Shown: piece after piece, positions 42,843 through 50,402 of the stretch
Position numbering within the stretch: position 1 is the stretch's first letter
Layout: each line of letters opens with the position of its first letter
Assembly (NCBI RefSeq): GCF_025145845.1
Contig: NZ_CP102253.1
Coordinates: 868,001-932,000 of the forward strand
Source of the DNA: Alistipes shahii WAL 8301
GTDB lineage: Bacteria > Bacteroidota > Bacteroidia > Bacteroidales > Rikenellaceae
Reading direction: 5' to 3'
DNA: 64,000 nucleotides
Program-made: the position numbers and the translations under genes
Notes under the pieces: model-generated
Seen by the model: the letters and a program-made list of their open reading frames with translations, nothing else
Told to the model about the DNA's origin: nothing
Database searches by the model: none

Positions 42843-43259
42843 ATGAAAGGAACAGACCATTTCAAGAGAACGATACATATGTACTTGGAACAGCGTGCGG
42901 AGGAAGATGCGCTATTTGCAAAGAAGTACCGCAACCCTGCCAAGAATATGGACGAGTGCGTGACCCACATTCTGAACTATGTGCAGAAAAGCGGTTGCAA
43001 CGGTTTCACGGACGGAGAGATATTCGGGCAAGCCATCCACTACTATGAGGAAAACGAGATAGAGGTGGGCAAACCGATGGACTGCCAAGTGGTTGTGAAC
43101 CATGTTGTGGAACTCACGGCAGAGGAAAAGGCGGAGGCACGTCAGAACGCTGTCCGCAAATACCAAGAGGAGGAACTCCGCAAGTTGCAGAACCGCCACA
43201 GAACGTCAGCGAGAAAAGAAAACCAACCCCAACCCTCATTATTTGATTTAGGCTTATGA
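42843..43259 (+). CDS. PcfK-like protein (family that includes the anti-CRISPR AcrIIA9)
   Basis: The 138-residue soluble protein has the PcfK-like opening (MKGTDHFKRTIHMYLEQRA), a central region with CVTHILNYVQKSGCNGFTDG and EIFGQAIHYYEENEIEVGKP, and a charged C-terminal tail. PcfK-like proteins are encoded next to PcfJ in conjugative elements. From memory of the literature, members of this family have been reported as Cas9 inhibitors (AcrIIA9), which would protect an incoming ICE. Whether this copy has such activity cannot be seen. Its stop overlaps the PcfJ-like start by four bases (ATGA). Confidence 0.8.
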   Translation: MKGTDHFKRTIHMYLEQRAEEDALFAKKYRNPAKNMDECVTHILNYVQKSGCNGFTDGEIFGQAIHYYEENEIEVGKPMDCQVVVNHVVELTAEEKAEARQNAVRKYQEEELRKLQNRHRTSARKENQPQPSLFDLGL

Positions 43260-44587
43260 AACCGAAGACCAAGATACAGAAAGAGGTGGCAAGACTTTCC
43301 GCCAACCTTCGCCCCATATCAGCGACACAAATAGATTGGGCATACCGCCACTGCGTTGAGCATATCGGCTACCGCACCAAGAAAGGGAACATCACCTGTT
43401 CCGACTGCGGTCACGAGTGGCACAGCGACAGCGGACTATGCGACACCCTTGAAGGCTGCACCTGCCCCCAATGCCATGCCGAACTCAAAGTGCAGGACAC
43501 ACGCAGACGCATCTACAAGGAAACGCAGTATTTCAGCGTGATAACCACCTGCAAAGGGTATCAGGTAATCCGCGTGGCGCAGGTCAGATGCGAGAGCAGG
43601 AAAGGCGAACCGATGCGTTTCTACTGCCACGAGGTCGTGCAGCGTTGGATTTCACCCGACGGCAAGGTTACGGATATGGCGTTGCTCCGTGGCTTCCTTT
43701 TCTGCTACTGCGATGTGTGGGCATTAGGCAGCGATATGGAGGTAAGACCGCACAACAGCCTATACGATGATGTGGTGGCAAGAAGCTGTGCATATCCAAA
43801 GATGAGGATATTGCCCCAACTCAGACGTAACGGCTTCAAGGGCGATTTCCACGGCATTTACCCCGTGCGTCTTTTCAAGGCTCTGCTTTCCGACCCACGA
43901 ATTGAAACCCTTATGAAAGGCGGTGAGATTGAGGTCATGAAACACTTCCTTTTCAATGCCCGTACTGCCGATGAATGTTGGGCATCATATCTGATTGCCA
44001 AGCGTCACAAGTATCAGATAGACAACTTCCCAATGTGGTGCGACTATCTGCGTATGCTCAAAAAACTCGGTCAAGACCTCCGTAACCCGAAGAACATCTG
44101 TCCCGAAGATTTCATGGCGGCACACGACAACGCAACCCGAAAGATTGAAGCCATACACGAGAAGGAAAGAGCCGCAGAGCAACGCCGTTGGGAGATTGAA
44201 AGGCGTGAGCGTGAGCAACAGCGACAACTCCAACGAAAGAAAGATGCGGAGGATTTCATCGCCAACAAATCCAAATTCTTCGGCTTGGTAATCACGGACG
44301 AGGAAATAATCGTCAAGGTGCTTGAAAGCATAGACGAGTATTACAACGAGGGCAAGACGCAGGGCATCTGCGTGTTTGGCAGTGGATACTACAAGAAAGC
44401 CGACACCCTCATACTCTCGGCAAGGATTGGCGATGAGATTATTGAAACCGTAGAGGTGGACTTGCGAACCCTCGAAGTGGTGCAGTGCCACGGCAAGCAC
44501 AACCAGGACACCGAATATCACGAGCGCATCATAGACCTTGTGAACCGCAACGCCAACCTTATCCGTGAGCGGATGAAAGCGGCATAG
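43256..44587 (+). CDS. PcfJ-like protein
   Basis: The 443-residue protein has a zinc-ribbon-like N-terminal part with two CxxC pairs (NITCSDCGHEWHSD and GCTCPQCHAELKVQDT), a central region rich in aromatic and basic residues (FYCHEVVQRWISPDGKVTDM), a long helical coiled-coil segment (about 300-345, Glu/Arg-rich) and a beta-rich end. It matches PcfJ-like proteins of conjugative plasmids and ICEs, whose function is undefined. It is translationally coupled to the PcfK-like gene. Confidence 0.85.
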   Translation: MKPKTKIQKEVARLSANLRPISATQIDWAYRHCVEHIGYRTKKGNITCSDCGHEWHSDSGLCDTLEGCTCPQCHAELKVQDTRRRIYKETQYFSVITTCKGYQVIRVAQVRCESRKGEPMRFYCHEVVQRWISPDGKVTDMALLRGFLFCYCDVWALGSDMEVRPHNSLYDDVVARSCAYPKMRILPQLRRNGFKGDFHGIYPVRLFKALLSDPRIETLMKGGEIEVMKHFLFNARTADECWASYLIAKRHKYQIDNFPMWCDYLRMLKKLGQDLRNPKNICPEDFMAAHDNATRKIEAIHEKERAAEQRRWEIERREREQQRQLQRKKDAEDFIANKSKFFGLVITDEEIIVKVLESIDEYYNEGKTQGICVFGSGYYKKADTLILSARIGDEIIETVEVDLRTLEVVQCHGKHNQDTEYHERIIDLVNRNANLIRERMKAA

Positions 44588-44611
44588 CATAACCCCTAAA
44601 ACAACATTGAT

Positions 44612-44869
44612 ATGGAAGTAAGAATTGAAAGCATGATTTGTGTGTGGGATGATGCAATCCCCACGATGTTCCTTGAATTTGTAAACCTCCTCACTCTCGC
44701 AACGAGTGAGGAGGAATTAAGGAGAGGTGTAAAAGAATTTGCCGAGAAGCACGAACTTGACAAGTTCTTCCTTTACGGCTTCGGTTCTCACCATTTCTAC
44801 CTGCACCAACGCTACACGAGCAACCCCGAAATGGTGATGAAGAACAGAGTTCTGTCAGTACATTTTTAA
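44612..44869 (+). CDS. Small hypothetical ICE protein
   Basis: An 85-residue acidic protein (MEVRIESMICVWDDAIPTMF) with a helical middle (TSEEELRRGVKEFAEKHELD) and an aromatic C-terminus. It lies 24 bases after the PcfJ-like gene in the same operon. No recognised family. Confidence 0.65.
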   Translation: MEVRIESMICVWDDAIPTMFLEFVNLLTLATSEEELRRGVKEFAEKHELDKFFLYGFGSHHFYLHQRYTSNPEMVMKNRVLSVHF

Positions 44870-44888
44870 TCATCTAAAAAGCAACATT

Positions 44889-45119
44889 ATGGCAACACGA
44901 ATGACAATCAACGGAATAAGCACCTGCACGGAAGCAGGTACGGAGAAATACGAGCGTTTCCAATCGGGTATCGGCAGACGCAGGCGGACGCTTGTGCAGT
45001 ATGACTACCGCCACACGGACGGAGAACTGTTCGCTTGTGTCAAACCCACTTTGGACGAGTGCCGAACCGCAAGGGACAAGTGGCTGGACGCAAAAGCAGG
45101 AAAGGAGGGCAACCGATGA
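44889..45119 (+). CDS. DUF3873-family protein
   Basis: The 76-residue basic protein opens TRMTINGISTCTEAGTEKYE, the signature of DUF3873, a small family found on Bacteroidales conjugative elements. Its function is unknown. The stop overlaps the next start by four bases (ATGA), which suggests coupling. Confidence 0.75.
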   Translation: MATRMTINGISTCTEAGTEKYERFQSGIGRRRRTLVQYDYRHTDGELFACVKPTLDECRTARDKWLDAKAGKEGNR

Positions 45120-45361
45120 ACACGACCTATCAGACGCTGATAGTCAGATTCAGCGAGCCTATCACGGCATTGGACGGTATCTTTGACGATGCCGGAGCGT
45201 GGGGAACGGACACCCTCAAAGGGTGGATAGATGATTACGAAAGCACACGTTTCACCGCCACCGACAGCCATACGGCAGTCATCACGAGCGAGTACAATAT
45301 GGAATGTGTGAAGGAATGGCTGCAACGGCAGACACCCATTGCCGAGATACGAGAATTTTGA
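45116..45361 (+). CDS. Small hypothetical ICE protein
   Basis: An 81-residue acidic protein from ATG 45116 (MNTTYQTLIVRFSEPITALD) that overlaps the DUF3873 gene by four bases. A predicted mixed alpha/beta fold with a Trp-rich middle (DDAGAWGTDTLKGWIDDYES). The frame extends upstream, but the coupled start is preferred. Not recognised. Confidence 0.65.
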   Translation: MNTTYQTLIVRFSEPITALDGIFDDAGAWGTDTLKGWIDDYESTRFTATDSHTAVITSEYNMECVKEWLQRQTPIAEIREF

Positions 45362-45414
45362 ACGTGTTGGCGGTGTCCGCACCGCCAACCCTTAAAACCC
45401 TAAAAACAAAGGAT

Positions 45415-45723
45415 ATGATAGCAAAGACGATATTACAGCAGATAGGCGGAAGACGCTTCACCGCCATGACGGGAAGCCGTGACTTCATCGACATGGGCAA
45501 CGGCTTACGGATGAGCCTTGCAAGGAACAAGACAAGCGCAAACCGCCTTGACATCATCTATGACGAAGGGGCAGACCTCTACAATATGCGCTTCTACCGC
45601 AGGACATTCAGCAAAAAGACCTTTGAGTGCAAGACAAAGGACATTGCCGTACACGAGGGTATCTATTTTGATATGCTGGAGGAAATGTTCACGATGGTGA
45701 CGGGACTTTACACACGCTTTTGA
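45415..45723 (+). CDS. Small hypothetical ICE protein
   Basis: A 102-residue protein from ATG 45415 (MIAKTILQQIGGRRFTAMTG), basic, with a beta-strand pattern (RMSLARNKTSANRLDIIYDE) and a helical end. It is the last of the rightward run of small ICE genes and converges on the RibD-like gene. Not recognised. Confidence 0.65.
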   Translation: MIAKTILQQIGGRRFTAMTGSRDFIDMGNGLRMSLARNKTSANRLDIIYDEGADLYNMRFYRRTFSKKTFECKTKDIAVHEGIYFDMLEEMFTMVTGLYTRF

Positions 45724-46072
45724 GTGGCGGGGCGGCGAGAGCCGTGTATGCCGTTTCCATATTGCAGTCACCGGCTTCGTTTATCAGGCGGAAAAAGTCT
45801 GTTTCCGCCAGCAAGAAATAATTCATGGTTCTGTCAATTTTGAAATTACACTTTGTTTTCTTCGTGCGCACATGAATATAATTGGCAAAACACGTGTCAG
45901 AAAACAAAAAATCCGGCACCGATTTTTTCAAGGTACTGGATTTCAGTGGTATAAAATTCAATATTTTTCAGAAGGAATGAATTTATACGGGCTTAAATTG
46001 TTCGTAATCAGAACATTTATTCTATTTCAGAAAACAGAATTGTATGTCTGCCGTACATTTTGGCTGTCTTGC
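45724..46072. other. 349-base AT-rich gap between convergent ICE genes
   Basis: No confident gene. A leftward frame (45961-45689) has the segment MNYFLLAETDFFRLINEAGD and could be a decayed 3' gene of the RibD-like transcript, but it overlaps the convergent gene and lacks a start signal. Confidence 0.5.
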
Positions 46073-46486
46073 TTATTTGTCAAGGGTGTAGATACTTCGG
46101 CATACGCCATTTGGATAGCTTTTTAGCGAAGAGAGTGTCCAGTGTTGCTCCGGCAGAGCCGATTTGAAAAAATGCCGCCCGCTTCCTGAAATGAAAGGAA
46201 CGGTGTATAGTATAATTTCATCCACAGCGTGCATCCGCAGCAGTCCGTTGATATAATCCGCCGTGTCCGGTGTGGCTTCCGCGAGGTAGCGGATGTTCGT
46301 GCCGTCTTTTCTCCATTCGTGCAGCATTGAAATGGAATAGTCCGGTGTGACATGGTAAAGGGCTTTCTCCCTGATTTCATCAAGACCGCAACGGTCAAGG
46401 CACAAATCCTGATGTGCTTTATCATATAACTCAGAAGAAAGACATCCGTCCATCGTCAGTACGGCGAGAATCTGAACTTTACCCAT
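46073..46486 (-). CDS. RibD C-terminal/dihydrofolate-reductase-like family protein
   Basis: The 137-residue cytoplasmic protein opens KVQILAVLTMDGCLSSELYD, matching the first strand and NADPH-binding turn of the RibD-C/DHFR-like fold. It ends with LYTVPFISGSGRHFFKSALP, the conserved P-(I/V)-x-G-G/S-G region. It is shorter than full reductases (about 170-220 residues), so it may be a minimal or trimmed form. It lies downstream of rteB, facing left, behind a 250-base leader with a terminator and alternative pairing. A link to riboflavin, folate or drug reduction is speculative. Confidence 0.7.
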   Translation of the reverse strand: MGKVQILAVLTMDGCLSSELYDKAHQDLCLDRCGLDEIREKALYHVTPDYSISMLHEWRKDGTNIRYLAEATPDTADYINGLLRMHAVDEIILYTVPFISGSGRHFFKSALPEQHWTLSSLKSYPNGVCRSIYTLDK

Positions 46487-46616
46487 AATCGTTACCTTTC
46501 GTTAGGCAAGGGCAAAAAAAGTAGCGTGCAATCCACACTACTTCAAGCGTAGGCTCTGGTAAAGCCCCTGAAAGAAACGCGTGACTGCACGCTATGCGTA
46601 GGCATAGCTTAAGCAT
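46479..46616 (-). CDS. Possible 45-codon leader frame overlapping the RibD-like start
   Basis: ATG 46616 opens a frame (MLKLCLRIACSHAFLSGALP and on) that crosses the structured leader and its terminator and stops at TAA 46481-46479. It overlaps the RibD-like ATG by 8 bases (ATGGGTAA). Such placement would allow ribosome-coupled control. The start is internal to an RNA stem and no peptide family is known, so it may be chance. Confidence 0.25.
   Translation of the reverse strand: MLKLCLRIACSHAFLSGALPEPTLEVVWIARYFFCPCLTKGNDYG
46514..46542 (-). terminator. Intrinsic terminator in the RibD-like leader
   Basis: Minus strand AGTAGTGTG (46542-46534) pairs with CACGCTACT (46528-46520) around a five-base loop, followed by a T-run at 46520-46514. 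It ends about 30 bases before the gene. Its distal arm is complementary to 46586-46594, so an alternative antiterminator can form. Confidence 0.8.
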
Positions 46617-46659
46617 CACGCAATTAGCTTCTTTCAGTTTCAATTTACCAGATTTACGC
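46547..46659 (-). promoter_or_regulatory. Structured leader RNA upstream of the RibD-like gene, switch-like
   Basis: Nested complementary segments fold into one domain: GCGTA/TACGC (46547-46551 with 46655-46659), CTGGTAAA/TTTACCAG (46556-46563 with 46644-46651), CTGAAAGAA/TTCTTTCAG (46568-46576 with 46629-46637), GCGTGA/TCACGC (46579-46584 with 46616-46621), and GCTATGC/GCATAGC (46591-46597 with 46602-46608). TGCACGCTA at 46586-46594 is exactly complementary to TAGCGTGCA at 46522-46530 in the terminator, giving mutually exclusive structures. This is the architecture of a riboswitch or attenuator; I recognise no known class. Confidence 0.6.
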
Positions 46660-46693
46660 CTGAAACTCCTTGCGGTCTTATTCTATATGTCGG

Positions 46694-46725
46694 CGGCGAA
46701 AAGCTCCTGCAAATCGCCGTTTTTT
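46694..46725 (+). terminator. Small rightward terminator-like hairpin within the leader
   Basis: CGGCGA (46694-46699) pairs with TCGCCG (46714-46719), followed by six T on the plus strand. For leftward RNA it lies just after the predicted start and acts as a 5' stem. It may be a two-way signal. Confidence 0.45.
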
Positions 46726-46738
46726 CTCAAATGTTATG

Positions 46739-46746
46739 CAAAGATA
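46739..46746 (-). promoter_or_regulatory. -7 box for the RibD-like transcript
   Basis: TATCTTTG on the minus strand, just past the rteB stop at 46769. The leader would start near 46733 and run about 250 bases to the gene. No clear -33. Confidence 0.5.
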
Positions 46747-46768
46747 GCCAAATTCAGTGAATTACGGG

Positions 46769-48091
46769 CTATGATTGCTTGAATTTATATTTAAGTCCAT
46801 ATTCTTCCAGTTTGCTGTATAGTGTTGTCCTGCCTATTCCGAGCAGTTCGGCGGCGACACTCCGGTTGCCGTTTGCCTGTTTCAACGCCCGTAATATCCG
46901 CTCCTTATCCTCCGCGTCATTGCGCAGGGCGAAACTGACGGGTGAGGTCGGGTTGGTCACGGCAAGTTCCAGATGCTCTTTCGTGACTACGCCTTCCTGC
47001 GCCTGCAATACCGCTCCCATTATCTTTTGCCGAAGTTCCCGCACGTTGCCCGGCCATGCATGGGTCAGCAACGCTTTACGGGCTTCGGAACTGAAACCGC
47101 TCACGTTACATTCCAACTCTTTGTTGGCTATATCTCTAAAGAACTCCGCCAGCGGCATGATGTCCTCCTGACAGTCACGCAACGGAGGAACAGTTATCCC
47201 GAAGTCGTGCAGGCGGTAAAGCAGATCCTGCCGGAAACGCTTTTCACTCACTGCGACTTCCAGATCTTCATTGGTGGCAGCGATGATGCGGACGTTGAAA
47301 CTCCTGTCCGATTTGTCACCGACCGGGCGATACCGCCTCTCCTGTATGGCACGGAGCAACATCTGTTGGGTTTCCAACGCAAGGTTGCCCACCTCGTCCA
47401 GAAACAGCGTGCCGCCTTCCGCTTCATGGAAATATCCTTTTTTGGCACTGTCCGCACCTGTGAACGCCCCTTTGACGTGTCCGAAGAAAGCCGACGGCGC
47501 AAGCTCTTTGGTGAGTGAGCCACAGTCCACCGCCACGAATGGTTTACCTGCCCGCTTGCTCTTATCGTGTAGATGGTGGGCGATATGTTCCTTGCCAGTG
47601 CCGTTCTCACCGAATATCATCACGCTCATATCAGTGGCGGCTACCAGCCTTATGCGGTGCATAATTTTCTGAAAGGCGGAACCTTCACGGGCGAATACGG
47701 GCATACGATTGTGTCCCGCTTTTCGCTCCTTCTGTATGGAACGGATCAGGGGGACAAGTTTATCCTCCACAAGCTGTTTGGGTATGTAATCCAAAGAACC
47801 GAGTTTCATGCTTTCCACGGCTGTATGCACTTCGGCGTAGTCGGTCATTATGATGAAGGGCTGCATCTTTCCCTCCTTTCGCATCCAGCGCAAAAGGTCA
47901 ATGCCGTTACCGTCAGGCAGGCGCAGGTCGGCAACCACGATGTCATTATCCGTCGCCTGTTGCAGATGTTTCTTCGCGGTTGAGAGGTGGTAAGCCTTCA
48001 TGGTGTGGTAGCCCTCCCGTGACAGCATATTGCAGACATATTCGCAATACACGATGTTGTCTTCCACCACAATTATTGTTGTCTTATCCAT
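46769..48091 (-). CDS. rteB: RteB response regulator (NtrC-type, sigma-54-like activator)
   Basis: The 440-residue regulator has an N-terminal receiver (phosphorylated Asp in VVADLRLPDGNGIDLL), an AAA+ domain with Walker A GENGTGKEHI, the GAFTGA loop and the Walker B region GGTLFLDEVGNL, and a Fis-type HTH at the end (NRSVAAELLGIGRTTLYSKL). It matches RteB of CTnDOT, which with RteA activates rteC and thereby excision after tetracycline exposure. It overlaps rteA by 8 bases in the tetQ-rteA-rteB operon. No intact rteC is in this window; the RteC-like gene at 11-13 kb is disrupted and lies outside this ICE. Confidence 0.95.
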   Translation of the reverse strand: MDKTTIIVVEDNIVYCEYVCNMLSREGYHTMKAYHLSTAKKHLQQATDNDIVVADLRLPDGNGIDLLRWMRKEGKMQPFIIMTDYAEVHTAVESMKLGSLDYIPKQLVEDKLVPLIRSIQKERKAGHNRMPVFAREGSAFQKIMHRIRLVAATDMSVMIFGENGTGKEHIAHHLHDKSKRAGKPFVAVDCGSLTKELAPSAFFGHVKGAFTGADSAKKGYFHEAEGGTLFLDEVGNLALETQQMLLRAIQERRYRPVGDKSDRSFNVRIIAATNEDLEVAVSEKRFRQDLLYRLHDFGITVPPLRDCQEDIMPLAEFFRDIANKELECNVSGFSSEARKALLTHAWPGNVRELRQKIMGAVLQAQEGVVTKEHLELAVTNPTSPVSFALRNDAEDKERILRALKQANGNRSVAAELLGIGRTTLYSKLEEYGLKYKFKQS

Positions 48092-50402
48092 CTTCGTATT
48101 TTCTCCTTTCCTCTTCTGCCAACCGGATTATTTCTGCTCCCTTATCCAGCACAGCAGTCACAGCATGGCTTAACGCTTCACCATCCGGGAGTACATCGCC
48201 ATGAAGCAATCTGTAAAGTACATTTAGCGGTTGGTCGGCACGTAGCACCTCCCACGAGCTGCGCAGGTGGTGTGTTAGGGAATCCAGCTTTTGCAGGTCT
48301 TTTTCTGTTGCCGCTTCCCGTATTGTCTGCATCTCCTTTTCAGTTTCCGTCATCAACTTTTCCAGCATAACGGCTTCATTGCCGTAGGACAACAAGGCTG
48401 AAAAATCCGGTTTCCCGTCCGGTGTTTCTTTTATGGCACACCTGTCGGAAACCTCCATCAACTCCGATATGGAGAACGGCTTGAACAGGCATCCGGCAAA
48501 GCCTTTTGCCAATAGTTCCCCTTTGTTACAACTGCCCGAAGCGGTTGCCACAACCACCGGGATTGTTGGTGAATTGCCCACGTTGGACGAACGCAACAAT
48601 TCCAGCAATTCGAAACCGTTTATACCGGGCATATTCAAGTCTGTCAGCAACAGGCTGTATTCTTTCTGGCGTATCATTTCCATCAGTGCCGCAGCATCGG
48701 TGCAAGTGTCGCAGTGTATTCCTTCTTGGGAATACATCTCTTTCAGCATCAGAAGTAATACCTCATCATTGTCAATGGCGACAACATCATGGAATTTATT
48801 GTTATGATAAACAGGTGTATTGCTTGTATATCCAAGCTGTTCTTCAGCTTCCTGCATAGAAATTTCAACTGTGAAACGACTGCCTTTCCCTTTCTTGCTG
48901 TCCAAACGGATTGTTCCGCCAAGCATCGACACAATATTACGCATTATGGCAAGCCCAAGCCCGAAACCCTCCTTTGCGGCGGCATTTGATAGACGTTCAA
49001 ACGCACCGAACGCTTGTTTCTGTTCCTCTTCTGTCATGCCTGTACCTGTATCCTCAACGACCAGTGTCAGAACTCCATTGTCATATTCAGTAATCAAAGA
49101 AACACCGCCTTCTTCTGTGAACTTGACAGCGTTTGACAGCAGGTTATTCCCGATTTGTATTATTCGCTCTTTGTCGGTCAATACAATGGCATCGTGTCCA
49201 GTCTTCACGGACAAGGACAACCCTTTGTTCACGGCAACAGGCATGAACTCCGTTTCAAGTGTGTGCGTGATTGCAGAAATCCGGCAGGGTGACAGACGGG
49301 GCTGTTCCTTGCCGTTGTCCAGGCGGAAGAAATCAAGCAAAGTGTTGAGCATATCCCGCATACGGTCGGAGGATTGCAGTATATTTTGGATATATTGCCC
49401 ATTATTACCGCTATTGCATTCTTTCCGCAAAAGTTCGGTATAGCCGGTTATTGCCGTCAGTGGTGTACGCAACTCATGGGTAATAGTATGTACCGCTTTC
49501 TTTCGGGAGGTTATGAGTACCTCATTTTGTTGCACGGACTGTTCCAATTGCTCGATCAAATCCGTTGTCTTGCGTTTGTATCGTTTAATGTTCTTTGCAT
49601 CACGGTGTATGATGATATAGGAAATGACCAACAGCAAAAGAACAAATCCCATCAAGCCGCCTATCTGCATAAATGATTTTTTACGCATGGCTGTTATCTC
49701 GCTTTCTCTATTTTGTAAATCAGATTGTACCTTCTTTTCGATTTGGCAAATCAATCCTTGCAGTTGTCTGTTAAGTTCTGCATTACGGGCAGCAAGACTA
49801 TCGGCTTGTTCTGACAATCGACGGCTCTGCGCTTTCTGTTCGTTGACCATGTTTCTATTGGATGAACGGAGCGTAGTCGTTGTTGTCGTTGGCTTCGTTC
49901 CCTCTTTTTTGCCGAAGATGCTCAAGAAACCTTTTCGTTTTGGCTTTTTGGACTGTTCCTGCACACTTTTCTGCACAATAACCGGAATTTGATTGGCTAT
50001 CTTCTTGTTAATAGATTGTTGTTCATCCATTAACCGGACTATCTGGAACATCTGTCGTTCCTTATCCTCTAAAAGACTGCGCACACTATCGATGCGCTCT
50101 GCTGGATAGGTGGCCTTGAAACGGCAGAGCATACTGTCCATTGCCATACGCCGTGCATGGTAATGCTCGATATCTTTATCGTTCCATTCCAGTATTGTTT
50201 CACCCAATAGAGAAAATTTTATCATTTGAATATTGATATTGTTTATTTCTTTTCGGAGCTCGTCTATTTTTTTATTGCCAAGTTCTAATGCTTCTATCTC
50301 CTGCCATTCATAGAGGCTATTATATGCCATACATCCGATAAGAATGGAGATAAGTATATATCCCAACCGTATTGCCTTATAGAAATTTCCTGACCGCTCC
50401 AT
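48084..50402 (-). CDS. rteA: RteA hybrid sensor histidine kinase
   Basis: The 772-residue membrane kinase has an N-terminal helix (LGYILISILIGCMAYNSLY), a periplasmic or coiled sensor with a second helix near residue 250, HisKA (VHTITHELRTPLTAITGYTE), HATPase (NLLSNAVKFTEEG, VVEDTGTGMTEEE), a receiver (LLLTDLNMPGINGFELLELL) and a C-terminal Hpt-like helix bundle (LDSLTHHLRSSWEVL). It pairs with RteB in CTnDOT-type elements. The tetQ stop and rteA start share one base (TAATG), and the rteB start overlaps the rteA end, so the three are coupled. Confidence 0.95.
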   Translation of the reverse strand: MERSGNFYKAIRLGYILISILIGCMAYNSLYEWQEIEALELGNKKIDELRKEINNINIQMIKFSLLGETILEWNDKDIEHYHARRMAMDSMLCRFKATYPAERIDSVRSLLEDKERQMFQIVRLMDEQQSINKKIANQIPVIVQKSVQEQSKKPKRKGFLSIFGKKEGTKPTTTTTTLRSSNRNMVNEQKAQSRRLSEQADSLAARNAELNRQLQGLICQIEKKVQSDLQNRESEITAMRKKSFMQIGGLMGFVLLLLVISYIIIHRDAKNIKRYKRKTTDLIEQLEQSVQQNEVLITSRKKAVHTITHELRTPLTAITGYTELLRKECNSGNNGQYIQNILQSSDRMRDMLNTLLDFFRLDNGKEQPRLSPCRISAITHTLETEFMPVAVNKGLSLSVKTGHDAIVLTDKERIIQIGNNLLSNAVKFTEEGGVSLITEYDNGVLTLVVEDTGTGMTEEEQKQAFGAFERLSNAAAKEGFGLGLAIMRNIVSMLGGTIRLDSKKGKGSRFTVEISMQEAEEQLGYTSNTPVYHNNKFHDVVAIDNDEVLLLMLKEMYSQEGIHCDTCTDAAALMEMIRQKEYSLLLTDLNMPGINGFELLELLRSSNVGNSPTIPVVVATASGSCNKGELLAKGFAGCLFKPFSISELMEVSDRCAIKETPDGKPDFSALLSYGNEAVMLEKLMTETEKEMQTIREAATEKDLQKLDSLTHHLRSSWEVLRADQPLNVLYRLLHGDVLPDGEALSHAVTAVLDKGAEIIRLAEEERRKYEDG

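Noticed and set aside
45689..45961. 90-codon leftward frame after the RibD-like gene
   Set aside because: It overlaps the convergent gene ending at 45723 and has no start signal; it may be a remnant but cannot be supported.
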